16,669 bases of DNA, from assembly GCA_013202535.1 (NCBI GenBank), contig JABMRP010001305.1, positions 1 through 16,669 of the forward strand, given 5' to 3'. The position numbers and the translations under genes are program-made. The DNA is from Planctomycetota bacterium. GTDB taxonomy: Bacteria; Planctomycetota; Planctomycetia; Pirellulales; Thermoguttaceae. This document shows, in pieces, positions 8,044 to 15,883 of the stretch; the first letter of the stretch is position 1, and each line of letters starts with the position of its first letter. Under the pieces are notes generated by a model, which saw only the letters and a list, made by a program, of their open reading frames with translations, was not told the origin of the DNA and ran no database searches.

Positions 8044-8265
8044 CTACCGCTCGCGATAGGTAATCCGGCCCTTGGTGAGATCGTAGGGTGACAACTCGAC
8101 GGTGACTTTGTCGCCTGGGACGATGCGGATAAAGTGTTTACGCATCTTTCCCGCCACGTGAGCGATCACCTGATGGCCGTTCTCCAACTCGACGCGGAAT
8201 CGCGTGTTGGCCAGGGCCTGAGTCACAACGCCCTCGACACTTAGGGCTTCTTCTTTCTTGGTCAT
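8044..8265 (-). CDS. infA: Translation initiation factor IF-1
   Basis: The 73-residue product is nearly the same length as E. coli IF-1 (72) and keeps the OB-fold core: TRFRVELENGHQVIAHVAGK, MRKHFIRI, GDKVTVELSPYDLTKGRI. IF-1 binds the A site of the 30S subunit and assists IF-2 and IF-3 in initiation. The frame is open upstream to 8463, but only the ATG at 8265 gives the family N-terminus (MTKKEEALSVEG). No strong Shine-Dalgarno is visible. It stands outside a ribosomal protein operon here, with a divergent permease gene on the other side. Confidence 0.97.
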   Translation of the reverse strand: MTKKEEALSVEGVVTQALANTRFRVELENGHQVIAHVAGKMRKHFIRIVPGDKVTVELSPYDLTKGRITYRER

Positions 8266-8341
8266 ACCGACGTCTTGTTCCGCCACCGGATCGCGGCGCG
8301 GCCTGTGTTGGGGAAGGAAACCAGCGGGGTAGGAGCCCTCT

Positions 8342-8369
8342 ATCCTAACATTTCCCCAGCGCCCGTCCA
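8342..8369 (-). promoter_or_regulatory. Candidate infA promoter with extended -10
   Basis: On the minus strand TGGACG (8369-8364, four of six matches to TTGACA) is followed after 16 bases by TAGGAT (8347-8342), preceded by TGT as in extended -10 boxes. It would start RNA about 70 bases before the infA ATG. Based on consensus only. Confidence 0.4.
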
Positions 8370-8526
8370 GTGCGGCGCCGGATGTTCCGCGGTCCCCCCG
8401 GTCGGAGACATGCTGGGAAGAAGAAACGGCCGGTCGAAGCCGACGATCCTCGTTGCCCCCCATTTCGGGTATACGCGAACCTTGGGGACTTCCACCAGCC
8501 CACGTTGGCGCCTATCCTAGAGCCCT

Positions 8527-9906
8527 ATGTCCGACACCACATCTGCCAATCAGACCGACGAGCCCGCCGCCCCCAAGCGGCAGCTCTCCCTATTCGACTC
8601 CACGAACATCATCGTGGGGATCATTATCGGCTCGTTCATCTACGAGGTGAGCCCGGTCATCGCCGGATGCGTTCCCTCGTTCGGCGCGCTGATCCTCGTC
8701 TGGGTGTTCGGCGGCTTGCTTTCGCTCATCGGGGCGCTCTGCTATGCCGAGTTGGCGACCGCCTATCCAAAAGAAGGCGGCGACTATCTTTATCTCACCC
8801 GGGCGTTTGGCCGGGCATTGGGTTTTCTCTTCGCCTGGGCCCAACTGTGGATCGTTCGCCCGGGCTCCATTGGCGCGGTCGCCTACGTCTTCGCGCGATA
8901 CGCCAACGTTCTTTGGCCCCTGGGCAACGGTGGCCACGCGCTGATGATCTATGCCGCGGCGGCCATGTTCGTGCTCACGGCCATCAATATCGCGGGGGTC
9001 CGCGAGGGAAAGTGGACGCAAAACCTGCTGACGGTAGTCAAGGTCGGAGGACTGCTGGCCATTGTCGTGGTCGGCCTGCTCTACGGAAGCGGGAAGAATT
9101 GCTCGTTGAGCCTCACGGGCGACGGAGGCATGGACTTCCGCCTGGCCATGATCCTGGTTCTCTATACCTACGGCGGTTGGAACGAAATGGGCTATGTCGG
9201 GGCTGAAGTGCGCAATCCGAAGAAGAACATTCTTCGCGCGTTGGTGTTGGGTACCGTCGCCGTAACGGTGCTTTACGTGCTGATAACCTTTGCCTTCGTC
9301 TGCGCGCTGGGAATGGAAGGCGTACGCCATTCCGGCGCGGTGGCCTCCGACGTGGCACGGCTCGGATTCGGTGAATTGGGCGGCAAGGCAATCAGCCTGC
9401 TGATCTGCCTCTCCGCTCTCGGATCGATCAACGGCATGATCTTCACCGGCTCGCGAATCTACTATGCCATGGGAACCGAGCATCGTGCTTTTTCGTGGCT
9501 GGGGAACTGGCACAAACGGCTCGGAACCCCCGTCATTTCGCTGCTGGTTCAAGGAACCATCACGCTGGCGCTGATCGTCGGGTTCGGGCTTTACGAGGGG
9601 GGGTTCAAGAGTCTGGTCGTCTTCACCACGCCCGTCTTCTGGATCTTTTTCTTGCTGGCCGGCGTTTCGCTCTTCGTGCTCCGTTACCGCGAGCCCGACA
9701 CGCCGCGGCCTTACCGCGTGCCCTGGTATCCGGTCATCCCGCTTCTGTTTTGCGGGTCGAGCCTGTTCATGGTCTGGTCGAGCATCTCGTGGGCTCTCGA
9801 TAACCGCAGCTACGAAGCACTCTGGGCCATCGGTCTCCTGGCGGTGGGTATGATCCTGGCCTGCTTCGACCCCCGACCAAGAACCCCCCCCGCGGAGAAA
9901 CCCTAG
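8527..9906 (+). CDS. APC superfamily amino-acid permease
   Basis: A 459-residue inner-membrane protein with about twelve hydrophobic segments, the usual length for the family. The N-terminal segment IIVGIIIGSFIYEVSP (28-43) corresponds to the conserved GxIIGSGIF of APC transporters, but SFIYE replaces SGIF. CYAELATAYPKEGGDYLYL (72-90) is the second family signature, and GGWNEMGYVGAEVRNPKKN (216-234) matches the LAT-type loop GWNxxNYxxEExxNP. It probably moves amino acids or related compounds by exchange or with a cation; the substrate is unknown. No Shine-Dalgarno is seen. The DUF1080 gene begins 60 bases after its stop, suggesting one transcript. Confidence 0.92.
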   Translation: MSDTTSANQTDEPAAPKRQLSLFDSTNIIVGIIIGSFIYEVSPVIAGCVPSFGALILVWVFGGLLSLIGALCYAELATAYPKEGGDYLYLTRAFGRALGFLFAWAQLWIVRPGSIGAVAYVFARYANVLWPLGNGGHALMIYAAAAMFVLTAINIAGVREGKWTQNLLTVVKVGGLLAIVVVGLLYGSGKNCSLSLTGDGGMDFRLAMILVLYTYGGWNEMGYVGAEVRNPKKNILRALVLGTVAVTVLYVLITFAFVCALGMEGVRHSGAVASDVARLGFGELGGKAISLLICLSALGSINGMIFTGSRIYYAMGTEHRAFSWLGNWHKRLGTPVISLLVQGTITLALIVGFGLYEGGFKSLVVFTTPVFWIFFLLAGVSLFVLRYREPDTPRPYRVPWYPVIPLLFCGSSLFMVWSSISWALDNRSYEALWAIGLLAVGMILACFDPRPRTPPAEKP

Positions 9907-9954
9907 CGCGGGTCACGCCCGCAAACCAATTCGCTAAACAAACACGACTGCATG

Positions 9955-9960
9955 GGAGGA
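9955..9960 (+). promoter_or_regulatory. Shine-Dalgarno that fixes the DUF1080 start
   Basis: GGAGGA six bases before the ATG at 9967. An in-frame ATG at 9952 overlaps this site and is therefore unlikely to be used. Confidence 0.8.
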
Positions 9961-9966
9961 CTCAAC

Positions 9967-10956
9967 ATGACACGGAACTTGATCTGTCTGCTGACCGCAT
10001 TTCTGTTGGTCGCCACGGCGAGCATCGCGGCGGACCAGAAGCATGAGACGACCGACCCGGCCGAAGCGCAAGCCGACCCGGATTTCGGCGTGCAAGGAGA
10101 ATACGAGGGCAAGGGCCCGCTGCCCGACGGCTCCGACGGCAAAGTCGGCGCACAGGTAATCGGCCGCGGCGACGGGCGATTCGAGGTGTTCATCCTCGCC
10201 GGCGGACTGCCCGGCGACGGGTGGAAGAAGGGTGACAAACGGGTCCGCGTCGAAGCCGGGCGCGAGGAAGATACCGTGGTCATCAAGGGCGACGACCTGA
10301 AAGGCTCCATCGCCGGCGGACAGTTGACGCTCACCGATCCCGAGGGAAAGCGAACCATCCGCTTACAGCGCGTCGAGCGAAAGAGCCCGACACTTGAGGC
10401 CAAGCCGGCGGCGGGCGCCGTCGTGTTGTTCGACGGCACCAGCGCCGAGGCCTTCGAGGGGGGGCATCTGACCGAGATGAAGACGCTCCTCTCCGGTACG
10501 ACCACCAAGGAGAAATTCGGCAGCTACAAGCTGCACCTCGAACTGCGCCTGTCGTGGATGCCCAAGGCCGGCGGCCAGGGACGCTCCAACAGCGGCGTGT
10601 ATATCCACGATTGCTACGAGATTCAGGTGCTCGATTCGTTCGGACTGGAAGGCCGCAACAACGAGTGCGGCGGGTTCTACAAGATCAAGGAACCCGACGT
10701 CAACATGTGCTTCCCGCCGCTGGTCTGGCAAACCTACGACATCGATTTCACCGAGCCGAAGTACGACGCCTCGGGAAAGAAGACGACCAACGCGCGGATT
10801 ACCGTCCGGCACAACGGTGTGTTGATTCACGACGACGTCGAATTGCCGAACCACACGGCCGGACGCCAGGGCGAAGCGGCAGGACCTCGCCCGATCCACC
10901 TGCAAGGTCACGGCAACAAAGTCCACTACCGCAACGTATGGATTCAGAAGAAGTGA
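9967..10956 (+). CDS. Secreted DUF1080 (3-keto-disaccharide hydrolase-like) protein
   Basis: A 329-residue exported protein: signal peptide MTRNLICLLTAFLLVATASIA (cleavage near residue 21), a Gly/Asp-rich beta segment (40-140), then the DUF1080 domain (about 150-329). Hallmarks are VLFDGTS (153-159), GRSNSGVYI (205-213), YEIQVLDSFG (217-226) and IHLQGHGNKVHYRNVWI (310-326). DUF1080 is a concanavalin-like jelly roll, abundant in planctomycetes; some members hydrolyse 3-keto-glycosides produced by Gfo/Idh/MocA-type oxidoreductases, one of which lies at the left end of the window. Whether this one has that activity is inference. The first beta segment is extra to a single-domain member and may be a separate module. 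Confidence 0.9.
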   Translation: MTRNLICLLTAFLLVATASIAADQKHETTDPAEAQADPDFGVQGEYEGKGPLPDGSDGKVGAQVIGRGDGRFEVFILAGGLPGDGWKKGDKRVRVEAGREEDTVVIKGDDLKGSIAGGQLTLTDPEGKRTIRLQRVERKSPTLEAKPAAGAVVLFDGTSAEAFEGGHLTEMKTLLSGTTTKEKFGSYKLHLELRLSWMPKAGGQGRSNSGVYIHDCYEIQVLDSFGLEGRNNECGGFYKIKEPDVNMCFPPLVWQTYDIDFTEPKYDASGKKTTNARITVRHNGVLIHDDVELPNHTAGRQGEAAGPRPIHLQGHGNKVHYRNVWIQKK

Positions 10957-11003
10957 CCCCGGAAGAAGTCAACGAGTGTCCGGCAACGAGTCGGCCCGTT
11001 CGG

Positions 11004-11061
11004 GCGAAGGTTCGCGGGCGGGAAAAAGCGGCCAATTTTCCGCTTTTCCCGGCAACTTCGC
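11004..11061 (+). other. Two-tier hairpin downstream of the DUF1080 gene
   Basis: GCGAAG (11004-11009) pairs with CTTCGC (11056-11061), enclosing an 11-bp stem with one bulged A (11020-11031 with 11040-11050, 8-nt loop). It sits about 50 bases past the stop of the DUF1080 gene. Without a T-run it is not a classical terminator, but it could form the 3' end of that mRNA. No gene is seen between 10957 and 11487. Confidence 0.45.
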
Positions 11062-11099
11062 TAGCCAGTTCGCTTTCTTGAGGTAAAATAGAATAGCTG

Positions 11100-11419
11100 G
11101 GTTGATCGGCGGCAAACCCCGTTGGAATCCGACGGTGGAAATAGTCGTGCCGATTCGACCGTAGAGCAGGACCGATCCTGCCGATATTGTATAGCAGTCA
11201 TACTGCATGGAGAAACGAACCAAGCTTGAAAATGTTCAGGCCTCCCGTGGCCTATTCCGACGGAGGTGCCAATTTTAGCGTGAGCTTGGGGTCGCAAACG
11301 GCTCGTGCCTAGCACGCCAGACCCTCGCTCGTCTCGCAGCGCCACATCCGCTCGCAATCGTCGGGAGGTTTGATCCAATAGCCGTCGCGCCGCTTCAACG
11401 CGGTGCGACGGCTTTTTTT
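11100..11419 (+). ncRNA. Candidate structured RNA of unknown class, ending at an intrinsic terminator
   Basis: No gene is seen here, but successive hairpins are: 11100-11110 with 11149-11160 (11 bp, one bulge), enclosing 11119-11125 with 11129-11135 (7 bp, triloop); 11166-11171 with 11176-11181 (6 bp, CCGA loop); 11194-11198 with 11202-11206; 11239-11247 with 11261-11270 (bulged); 11282-11293 with 11320-11330, enclosing 11304-11308 with 11312-11316; and the terminator. A -10-like TAGAAT (11089-11094) lies just before the first stem, with no convincing -35. I find no signature of tmRNA, RNase P RNA, SRP RNA or a known riboswitch. It could instead be a long 3' UTR of the DUF1080 gene; GC-rich DNA also forms chance hairpins. 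Confidence 0.35.
11380..11419 (+). terminator. Strong intrinsic terminator, plus strand
   Basis: A 14-bp stem with one G-T pair (11380-11393 with 11400-11413), loop TTCAAC, followed by a run of seven T (11413-11419). The nearest plus-strand gene ends 424 bases earlier, so it ends either an RNA gene or a long 3' UTR. On the minus strand no T-run follows, so it does not serve the gene at 11488-12891 in the classical way. Confidence 0.9.
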
Positions 11420-11487
11420 GCGCGCCGGTAGGATTGGTTTTGGGTGCCAGTGGTGGCGGTGTGTGTTGGGTGATCGACGTCTTCACG

Positions 11488-12891
11488 CTACTCGTTCCGG
11501 CGTGCCAGTCCGCCGTCGTCCGGCTGGCTTCCGTCCGGATCGGCCTGGTCCTCTTCCTCAGTGAAACTCAACGTTTCGATGAACAGGCGGTCGGCGTCGC
11601 CAAAACGCTCGACCAGATTGCCTTCCACCGTGAAGACCAGCGCCGCCTGATGTCCGTACTGATCGGCCAGGAAGTAGTAGACCCAGCGGATCGGCAACTC
11701 GGCGGCCTGCCCGTCGACGATCGCCCGAAAGACTCGGTAGTCGGCGCCGCTGGCCCACTGCCCGACCTTGACGAACTGTCCGAAGTTCTTGCCCAAGCCT
11801 TGCTCGACCTGCTCTTGAAACTGCCGGAGCGTGGGCAGGTTTTCCACGGCAATCCGAGGCAGCCAGGCGATGTTGCACTGCGCGACCAACTCGCCGCGGT
11901 CGATCATCCGCATGACCGTCGACCGAGGATCCTCTTCGGCCACGAACCAGCGGCGATCGTGCGCCAAGCGGCATCCTCCGGCGACCGGCCGGTAAACCAG
12001 TGTCTCCAGTTCGGCGGTCGGGGTGGTCGGCAGCTCGGCCACCACCCGATCGGTCAGATGGGGCGACTGCCGGGAAGGAACGATCGTCATTTGCAGTCGG
12101 GCCGTCACCTCCAACCCCGGCGCGGCATGTCCGATCTCGCGCTGCTCCTTAACCGCCATCCCCAATCGAGTGACCCGTTTGGCGCGAAAGTCGAACATGT
12201 ACTTCGCCTTGGCTGCGATCCGACTGGTCACGCCGCCGATGGCCCCTTCGGTCGTTCCGCTGAGCTGGAGCGTCGCCTCCCGATCGTTGACCTCCAGCAA
12301 CACACTCCGCAGATCGGTGTCGGCCACTTCCTCCAGCCCCAGCAACAAGGCCACGACTTCCTTGGAATGCTCCCAGGATTGGCCCACTTTGACCGGCCCC
12401 CGCGGTAGGAGGAGGTCGAACAGGAGGCTATTGCCGACGACGTCGACCAGATCCAACTCCTCGCGGGTCAATTGGCCCTGGGGAGAAAACAGCGTCGCCC
12501 CCTGTTTGCCGACTTCCGCCCCGATCAACCGTCGCTGCTGCCGAAGCTGGCGTTTCGCGGTCGTCCCCTCGACTTCGATCACGGCGTCGGCCCGATCGTA
12601 GTGGCGGATCGAAGCAACCCCTTGGGCGAGGCTGGGATCCCAACGAACGAGCCGTTCATCGTAGGCCAAGTTGCCTACGACACGGATCGGTACCGACTCC
12701 AGGCCCTTTTCGCCGGGCACTTTCAGCTCGCCGTCCAAATCCAGCGTGGCCTTGACTCGTTGCGTGTGGCCCGGCCGGCAAGCGCTTTGCAGGGCGTAAG
12801 TGGTTTGGTCCGCACCCTTTGCCGCCGAACCGATCCCCACCGCAGTGCAAACGACGAAGACCACATCATAGGAAATCCTCGAATGACACAT
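11488..12891 (-). CDS. Secreted protein of unknown function
   Basis: A 467-residue product with an N-terminal hydrophobic segment (YDVVFVVCTAVGIGSA, residues 8-23) and probable signal cleavage after AAKGA. The mature part is rich in beta strands (for example VSSLL-like and REATLQLSGTTEG segments), followed by an alpha/beta region near the C-terminus (ENLPTLRQFQEQVEQGLG, then LPIRWVYYFLADQYGHQAALVFTVEGN), and ends in an acidic tail. It resembles planctomycete-only hypothetical proteins; I recognise no catalytic motif. The start at 12891 is chosen because GGAG lies nine bases upstream; a TTG at 12918 in the same frame has no support. It stands alone on the minus strand, divergent from the sigma factor gene. 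Confidence 0.85.
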   Translation of the reverse strand: MCHSRISYDVVFVVCTAVGIGSAAKGADQTTYALQSACRPGHTQRVKATLDLDGELKVPGEKGLESVPIRVVGNLAYDERLVRWDPSLAQGVASIRHYDRADAVIEVEGTTAKRQLRQQRRLIGAEVGKQGATLFSPQGQLTREELDLVDVVGNSLLFDLLLPRGPVKVGQSWEHSKEVVALLLGLEEVADTDLRSVLLEVNDREATLQLSGTTEGAIGGVTSRIAAKAKYMFDFRAKRVTRLGMAVKEQREIGHAAPGLEVTARLQMTIVPSRQSPHLTDRVVAELPTTPTAELETLVYRPVAGGCRLAHDRRWFVAEEDPRSTVMRMIDRGELVAQCNIAWLPRIAVENLPTLRQFQEQVEQGLGKNFGQFVKVGQWASGADYRVFRAIVDGQAAELPIRWVYYFLADQYGHQAALVFTVEGNLVERFGDADRLFIETLSFTEEEDQADPDGSQPDDGGLARRNE

Positions 12892-13589
12892 CGCTGGCTT
12901 CTCCCAAATGGTTGACAAGAGAGCACGGAATCCATTACAATGGGGGCTGCTTCATAGCTCCCGTTCTGTTTCTGTGGAATCCAGTCGCTAGATCGACCCA
13001 ACGGGCGAAGATAATCCATCGTAAAGTTATGGATGTGCCGATTAGGCCGGTTTTCTTGTCAAGAAATCGACACAGCTTCGCGAATACTCATCCGCTGCCC
13101 AGCTTTCGGGGCACGTCGTATTGCGGACGGATCACGACCAGTGGCACCACCTATCCCCCGGAGTAACGCCGCAGGGATGTAACCTGCGCGGCGGGATGAA
13201 CGTCAATAACGGCTGAAGAAGACGGACCGCCTCGATTTGTTGGCGAGGTGAACTTTTCGCGACCAATGGCGTCTTCTTGTGCGTAGAGAAGCATGTCCCA
13301 TTAACATTGGGGGGTAAGACGGGCGATCTGCCCCCCTCTGTAGAGCCAATTTCGGGAAATCGGGAGAAATTTGGACGGATCGAAAGAATTTTGCTGTTTA
13401 TTGCAAGGAGAATCTGTTAAAATTCGCCCATTGGTTCATGATTTCAAAACAGATTAACTTCGGCGTGAATCCCCGCGGCCATGGACGGCCCACTGGCTTC
13501 CTTGGGGAAGTCGACCTCGCACGAAGGAGTCGAGACAACAAGAAGTCGAGGCAACAAACGCCACGGATTCTCGTGAGAAAGGAACTCCC
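12892..13589. other. Long intergenic region between divergent genes, with several inverted repeats
   Basis: About 700 bases without a credible gene. It holds TTTCTT-GTC-AAGAAA (13052-13066), a small GC hairpin near 13170-13195, a branched fold in which 13216-13223 pairs with 13271-13278 around an inner stem (13230-13234 with 13244-13248), and a G-run/C-run pair (13309-13314 with 13331-13336) enclosed by ATTGG/CCAAT (13306-13310, 13346-13350). It must contain the promoters of both flanking genes; the folds may be a leader RNA or a separate small RNA. Confidence 0.5.
13411..13455 (+). promoter_or_regulatory. Extended -10 promoter with overlapping inverted repeat, before the sigma gene
   Basis: TGTTAAAAT (13415-13423) fits an extended -10 box; no good -35 is present at the usual distance. 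AATCTGTT (13411-13418) and its exact complement AACAGATT (13448-13455) flank the expected RNA start, so a dimeric regulator could bind there. The leader to the ATG at 13590 would be about 160 bases. Confidence 0.4.
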
Positions 13590-15269
13590 ATGCATAGCGA
13601 CTATCTCAATCCGGCGATGCGTCAGCTCCGCGATCAGCAAGTTCGATTTGCACCGCGCGAGAAGAAGATCGAACAGGCCAACCGGGCGGAAAAGCTGCTC
13701 GGCGAGTTGGAGTCTGAGCGAACCTATACGTACGAATACCTCTGCTTCCGCGTCACCGATTATCGCCCGCAAGCGTATCCGCATTTGAGGCTGAGCGGCG
13801 GCGAGGCCCAGCACGACTTGCGATTGTTTGTGGAAGACGTTTCCGACTCGGCGAATGTTTCGGCCGAGCGAGCCGGCGAAAAAGTGATGACGGGCGACGA
13901 ACTCAGCCGGTTGTTCCAGGTGTCGACGAAGACCATTTCCCGCTGGCGCCGCCAGGGGCTGGTGAGCCGTCGATTCGTGTTTGGCGGCCGCAAACGCGTC
14001 GGGTTTCTCGCCAGTTCGGTGGATCGGTTCGTGGTTCATAACAAGGAGCGGATTCAACGCGGAGCCCATTTCAGCCAATTGTCGCAAGGGGAACGGGATC
14101 GAATCGTTCGCTGGGCGCGTCGGCTGGCCGAGGCGGGTGGATGTCCGTCGGAAGTGACCAAGCGCCTGGCCCGTCGGACCGGCCGCAGCGCCGAGACGAT
14201 CCGTTACACGCTCAAGCAATTCGACCGGGATAATACCCAGATCGCCGTCTTTCCCGAACAGAGCGGTCCGCTACGACCGGAAACCAGGAAAAAGATCTAC
14301 CGTCAGTATCGGCGCGGCACGTCGGTCGAGGTTTTGGCTCGCCGCTTCTGCCGCACCAAGAGCAGCATCTATCGGACGATCAGCGAGATGCGTGCCGATC
14401 GGATCATGAGTCTTCCGCTGGACTACATCCCCAACGAGGAATTCCCGCGCGTTGCCGAGAAGCAGGAGCGGGCCATCCTGAAGCCGTCGCCCAAGTCGGA
14501 GGCCACGGCGCGCAAGCCGCGGTTGCCGAGCGGTTTGCCCCCGTATCTGGCCAGCCTGTACGCCATCCCGCTGTTGACGCGGGAGCAGGAAGTCCACCTG
14601 TTTCGGAAGATGAACTACCTGAAACACAAGGCGAGCAAGTTGCGCGAGCAACTCGATCCGTCCCGACCGCGCAAGGGCCTGATGGATCAGATCGATCGAG
14701 ATTACGAGATGATGGCCGAGACGAAGAACGAGATCATTCGCTCGAACTTGCGATTGGTGGTCTCGATTGCCAAGCGACACGTGGGGCCGGCCGACAATTT
14801 CTTCGCGCTGGTGAGCGACGGCAATATGTCGTTGATCCGCGCGGTGGAAAAATTCGACTTCGCCCGGGGCAACAAGTTCAGCACCTATGCGAGCTGGGCG
14901 ATCATGAAGAATTTCGCCCGAACCATTCCCGACGAACACCGGGTCCGCGACCGCTTTCGCACCAGCCACGGCGAGATGTTCGGCAGCACGGCGGACATGC
15001 GCAGCGACGTCTTCGAGCAGGAAGCGGCGCAGATGGAGCGCGAGAGCCAGGTGGGAAAAATTCTCGGGCGCCTTGACGAACGGGAGCAAAGGATTATCAT
15101 CAGCCGGTTCGGGTTGGATCGCGGCCACGAGCCGCGTACCCTGAAAGAAGTAGGAGCGGTCATGGGGGTCACGAAGGAGCGGATCCGGCAGATCGAGGCG
15201 CGAGCCCTGAACAAACTCCGCAAGGCAGCCCAGGAAGAGAATATTGAGATCCCCGGATTGGACGACTAG
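13590..15269 (+). CDS. Sigma-70 family RNA polymerase sigma factor with N-terminal HTH domains
   Basis: 559 residues. The C-terminal part is a group 1/2-like sigma factor: region 1.2 (about 318-350, PLLTREQEVHLFRKM), region 2 (378-450, NLRLVVSIAKRH, FDFARGNKFSTYASWAIMKN) and region 4 (490-545, LDEREQRIIISRFGLD, then VTKERIRQIEARALNKLR). Region 3 is reduced to a short linker (451-485). Region 2 has YASWAI where RpoD has YATWWI, so one promoter-melting tryptophan is missing. In front lie three helix-turn-helix-like segments: 100-150 (MTGDELSRLFQVSTKTISRW, MerR/excisionase-like), 165-212 and 228-270. AAGGA stands six bases before the ATG. It directs RNA polymerase to promoters; which ones is unknown. 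Its size and reduced region 3 argue against the housekeeping factor. Confidence 0.9.
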   Translation: MHSDYLNPAMRQLRDQQVRFAPREKKIEQANRAEKLLGELESERTYTYEYLCFRVTDYRPQAYPHLRLSGGEAQHDLRLFVEDVSDSANVSAERAGEKVMTGDELSRLFQVSTKTISRWRRQGLVSRRFVFGGRKRVGFLASSVDRFVVHNKERIQRGAHFSQLSQGERDRIVRWARRLAEAGGCPSEVTKRLARRTGRSAETIRYTLKQFDRDNTQIAVFPEQSGPLRPETRKKIYRQYRRGTSVEVLARRFCRTKSSIYRTISEMRADRIMSLPLDYIPNEEFPRVAEKQERAILKPSPKSEATARKPRLPSGLPPYLASLYAIPLLTREQEVHLFRKMNYLKHKASKLREQLDPSRPRKGLMDQIDRDYEMMAETKNEIIRSNLRLVVSIAKRHVGPADNFFALVSDGNMSLIRAVEKFDFARGNKFSTYASWAIMKNFARTIPDEHRVRDRFRTSHGEMFGSTADMRSDVFEQEAAQMERESQVGKILGRLDEREQRIIISRFGLDRGHEPRTLKEVGAVMGVTKERIRQIEARALNKLRKAAQEENIEIPGLDD

Positions 15270-15618
15270 TCGATAACACGTGCGGTCGGCTCGCAATGGT
15301 GGACGGAGGACACCTCTGAACACCCTTCTGTTGCTTGGTTCTACATGCCTTAATGGAGGTATGTAGCCGAACGTCACCCTGCCTCCCGAGTTGGCGGCGT
15401 GTGTCGCAAAGTTCTCCGGATGATGCGGCACGGGAAAGCGGATGCGGGATCTTCTTCCGCGGACGGTTTGAATTTTCAACCTGTTTTCGCATGGATTTTC
15501 GAGTGAAATCAAGGATTGGATTGCCGAAGAATCGAGGAAAACTGAATTTCCGCCCCATCGACCTTGCAAGGGTTCGTAGGTTGGTTATATTAGGGAGTTC
15601 GGAAGATGGGGCCGATTG
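15270..15618. other. Spacer between sigma gene and tRNA cluster
   Basis: No gene is seen in these 349 bases. A 9-bp hairpin (15341-15349 with 15358-15366, one G-T, 8-nt loop) may mark the end of the sigma mRNA, though no T-run follows. The tRNA promoter lies at the right end. Confidence 0.6.
15564..15591 (+). promoter_or_regulatory. Promoter of the tRNA-tuf cluster
   Basis: TTGCAA (15564-15569) and TATATT (15586-15591) are separated by 16 bases and match the vegetative consensus at four and five of six positions. The first tRNA begins 27 bases later, as expected for a stable-RNA promoter. Confidence 0.75.
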
Positions 15619-15691
15619 GCTAGCGTAGCTCAATCGGCAGAGCAGCTGATTTGTAATCAGCAGGTTGTGGGTTCAAGTCCCTCCGCTAGCT
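15619..15691 (+). tRNA. tRNA-Thr (anticodon TGT)
   Basis: A complete cloverleaf of 73 bases. The acceptor GCTAGCG (15619-15625) pairs with CGCTAGC (15684-15690). The anticodon stem GCTGA/TCAGC encloses TTTGTAA with anticodon TGT (15652-15654), reading ACA. CCA is not encoded. Confidence 0.97.
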
Positions 15692-15801
15692 CCTATTGAG
15701 GAACCCCTATTGGAGAGAATGAAAACGGCCCGGAACACAAAGCCGACTCGTGAGAGTGACCCCACGAAAGTGTGGTAACCGGCTTTTGGTTTGTATCATC
15801 A

Positions 15802-15883
15802 GGGGGGTTTCCCGAGCGGTCAAAGGGGTCAGACTGTAAATCTGATGGCACAGCCTTCGCAGGTTCGAATCCTGCACCCCCCA
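15802..15883 (+). tRNA. tRNA-Tyr (anticodon GTA)
   Basis: 82 bases with the long variable arm of bacterial tRNA-Tyr. The acceptor GGGGGGT pairs with ACCCCCC, discriminator A. The anticodon stem TCAGA/TCTGA encloses CTGTAAA, anticodon GTA; the T arm GCAGG-TTCGAAT-CCTGC is intact. CCA is not encoded. The 110-nt spacer before it contains no further gene. Confidence 0.97.

Noticed and set aside
11100..11419. Assignment as 6S RNA, tmRNA, RNase P RNA or SRP RNA
   Set aside because: There is no single long end-to-end stem as in 6S, no tRNA-like ends, and none of the conserved RNase P or SRP loops could be found.
11061..11486. Minus-strand open frame across the candidate RNA and terminator
   Set aside because: Its composition is not protein-like and it would run straight through the strong hairpins; no ribosome site was seen.
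13590..15269. Housekeeping sigma factor RpoD
   Set aside because: Regions 2 and 4 fit the class, but region 3 is strongly reduced, one melting tryptophan is missing and the N-terminal part is foreign to RpoD; rpoD is more likely elsewhere.
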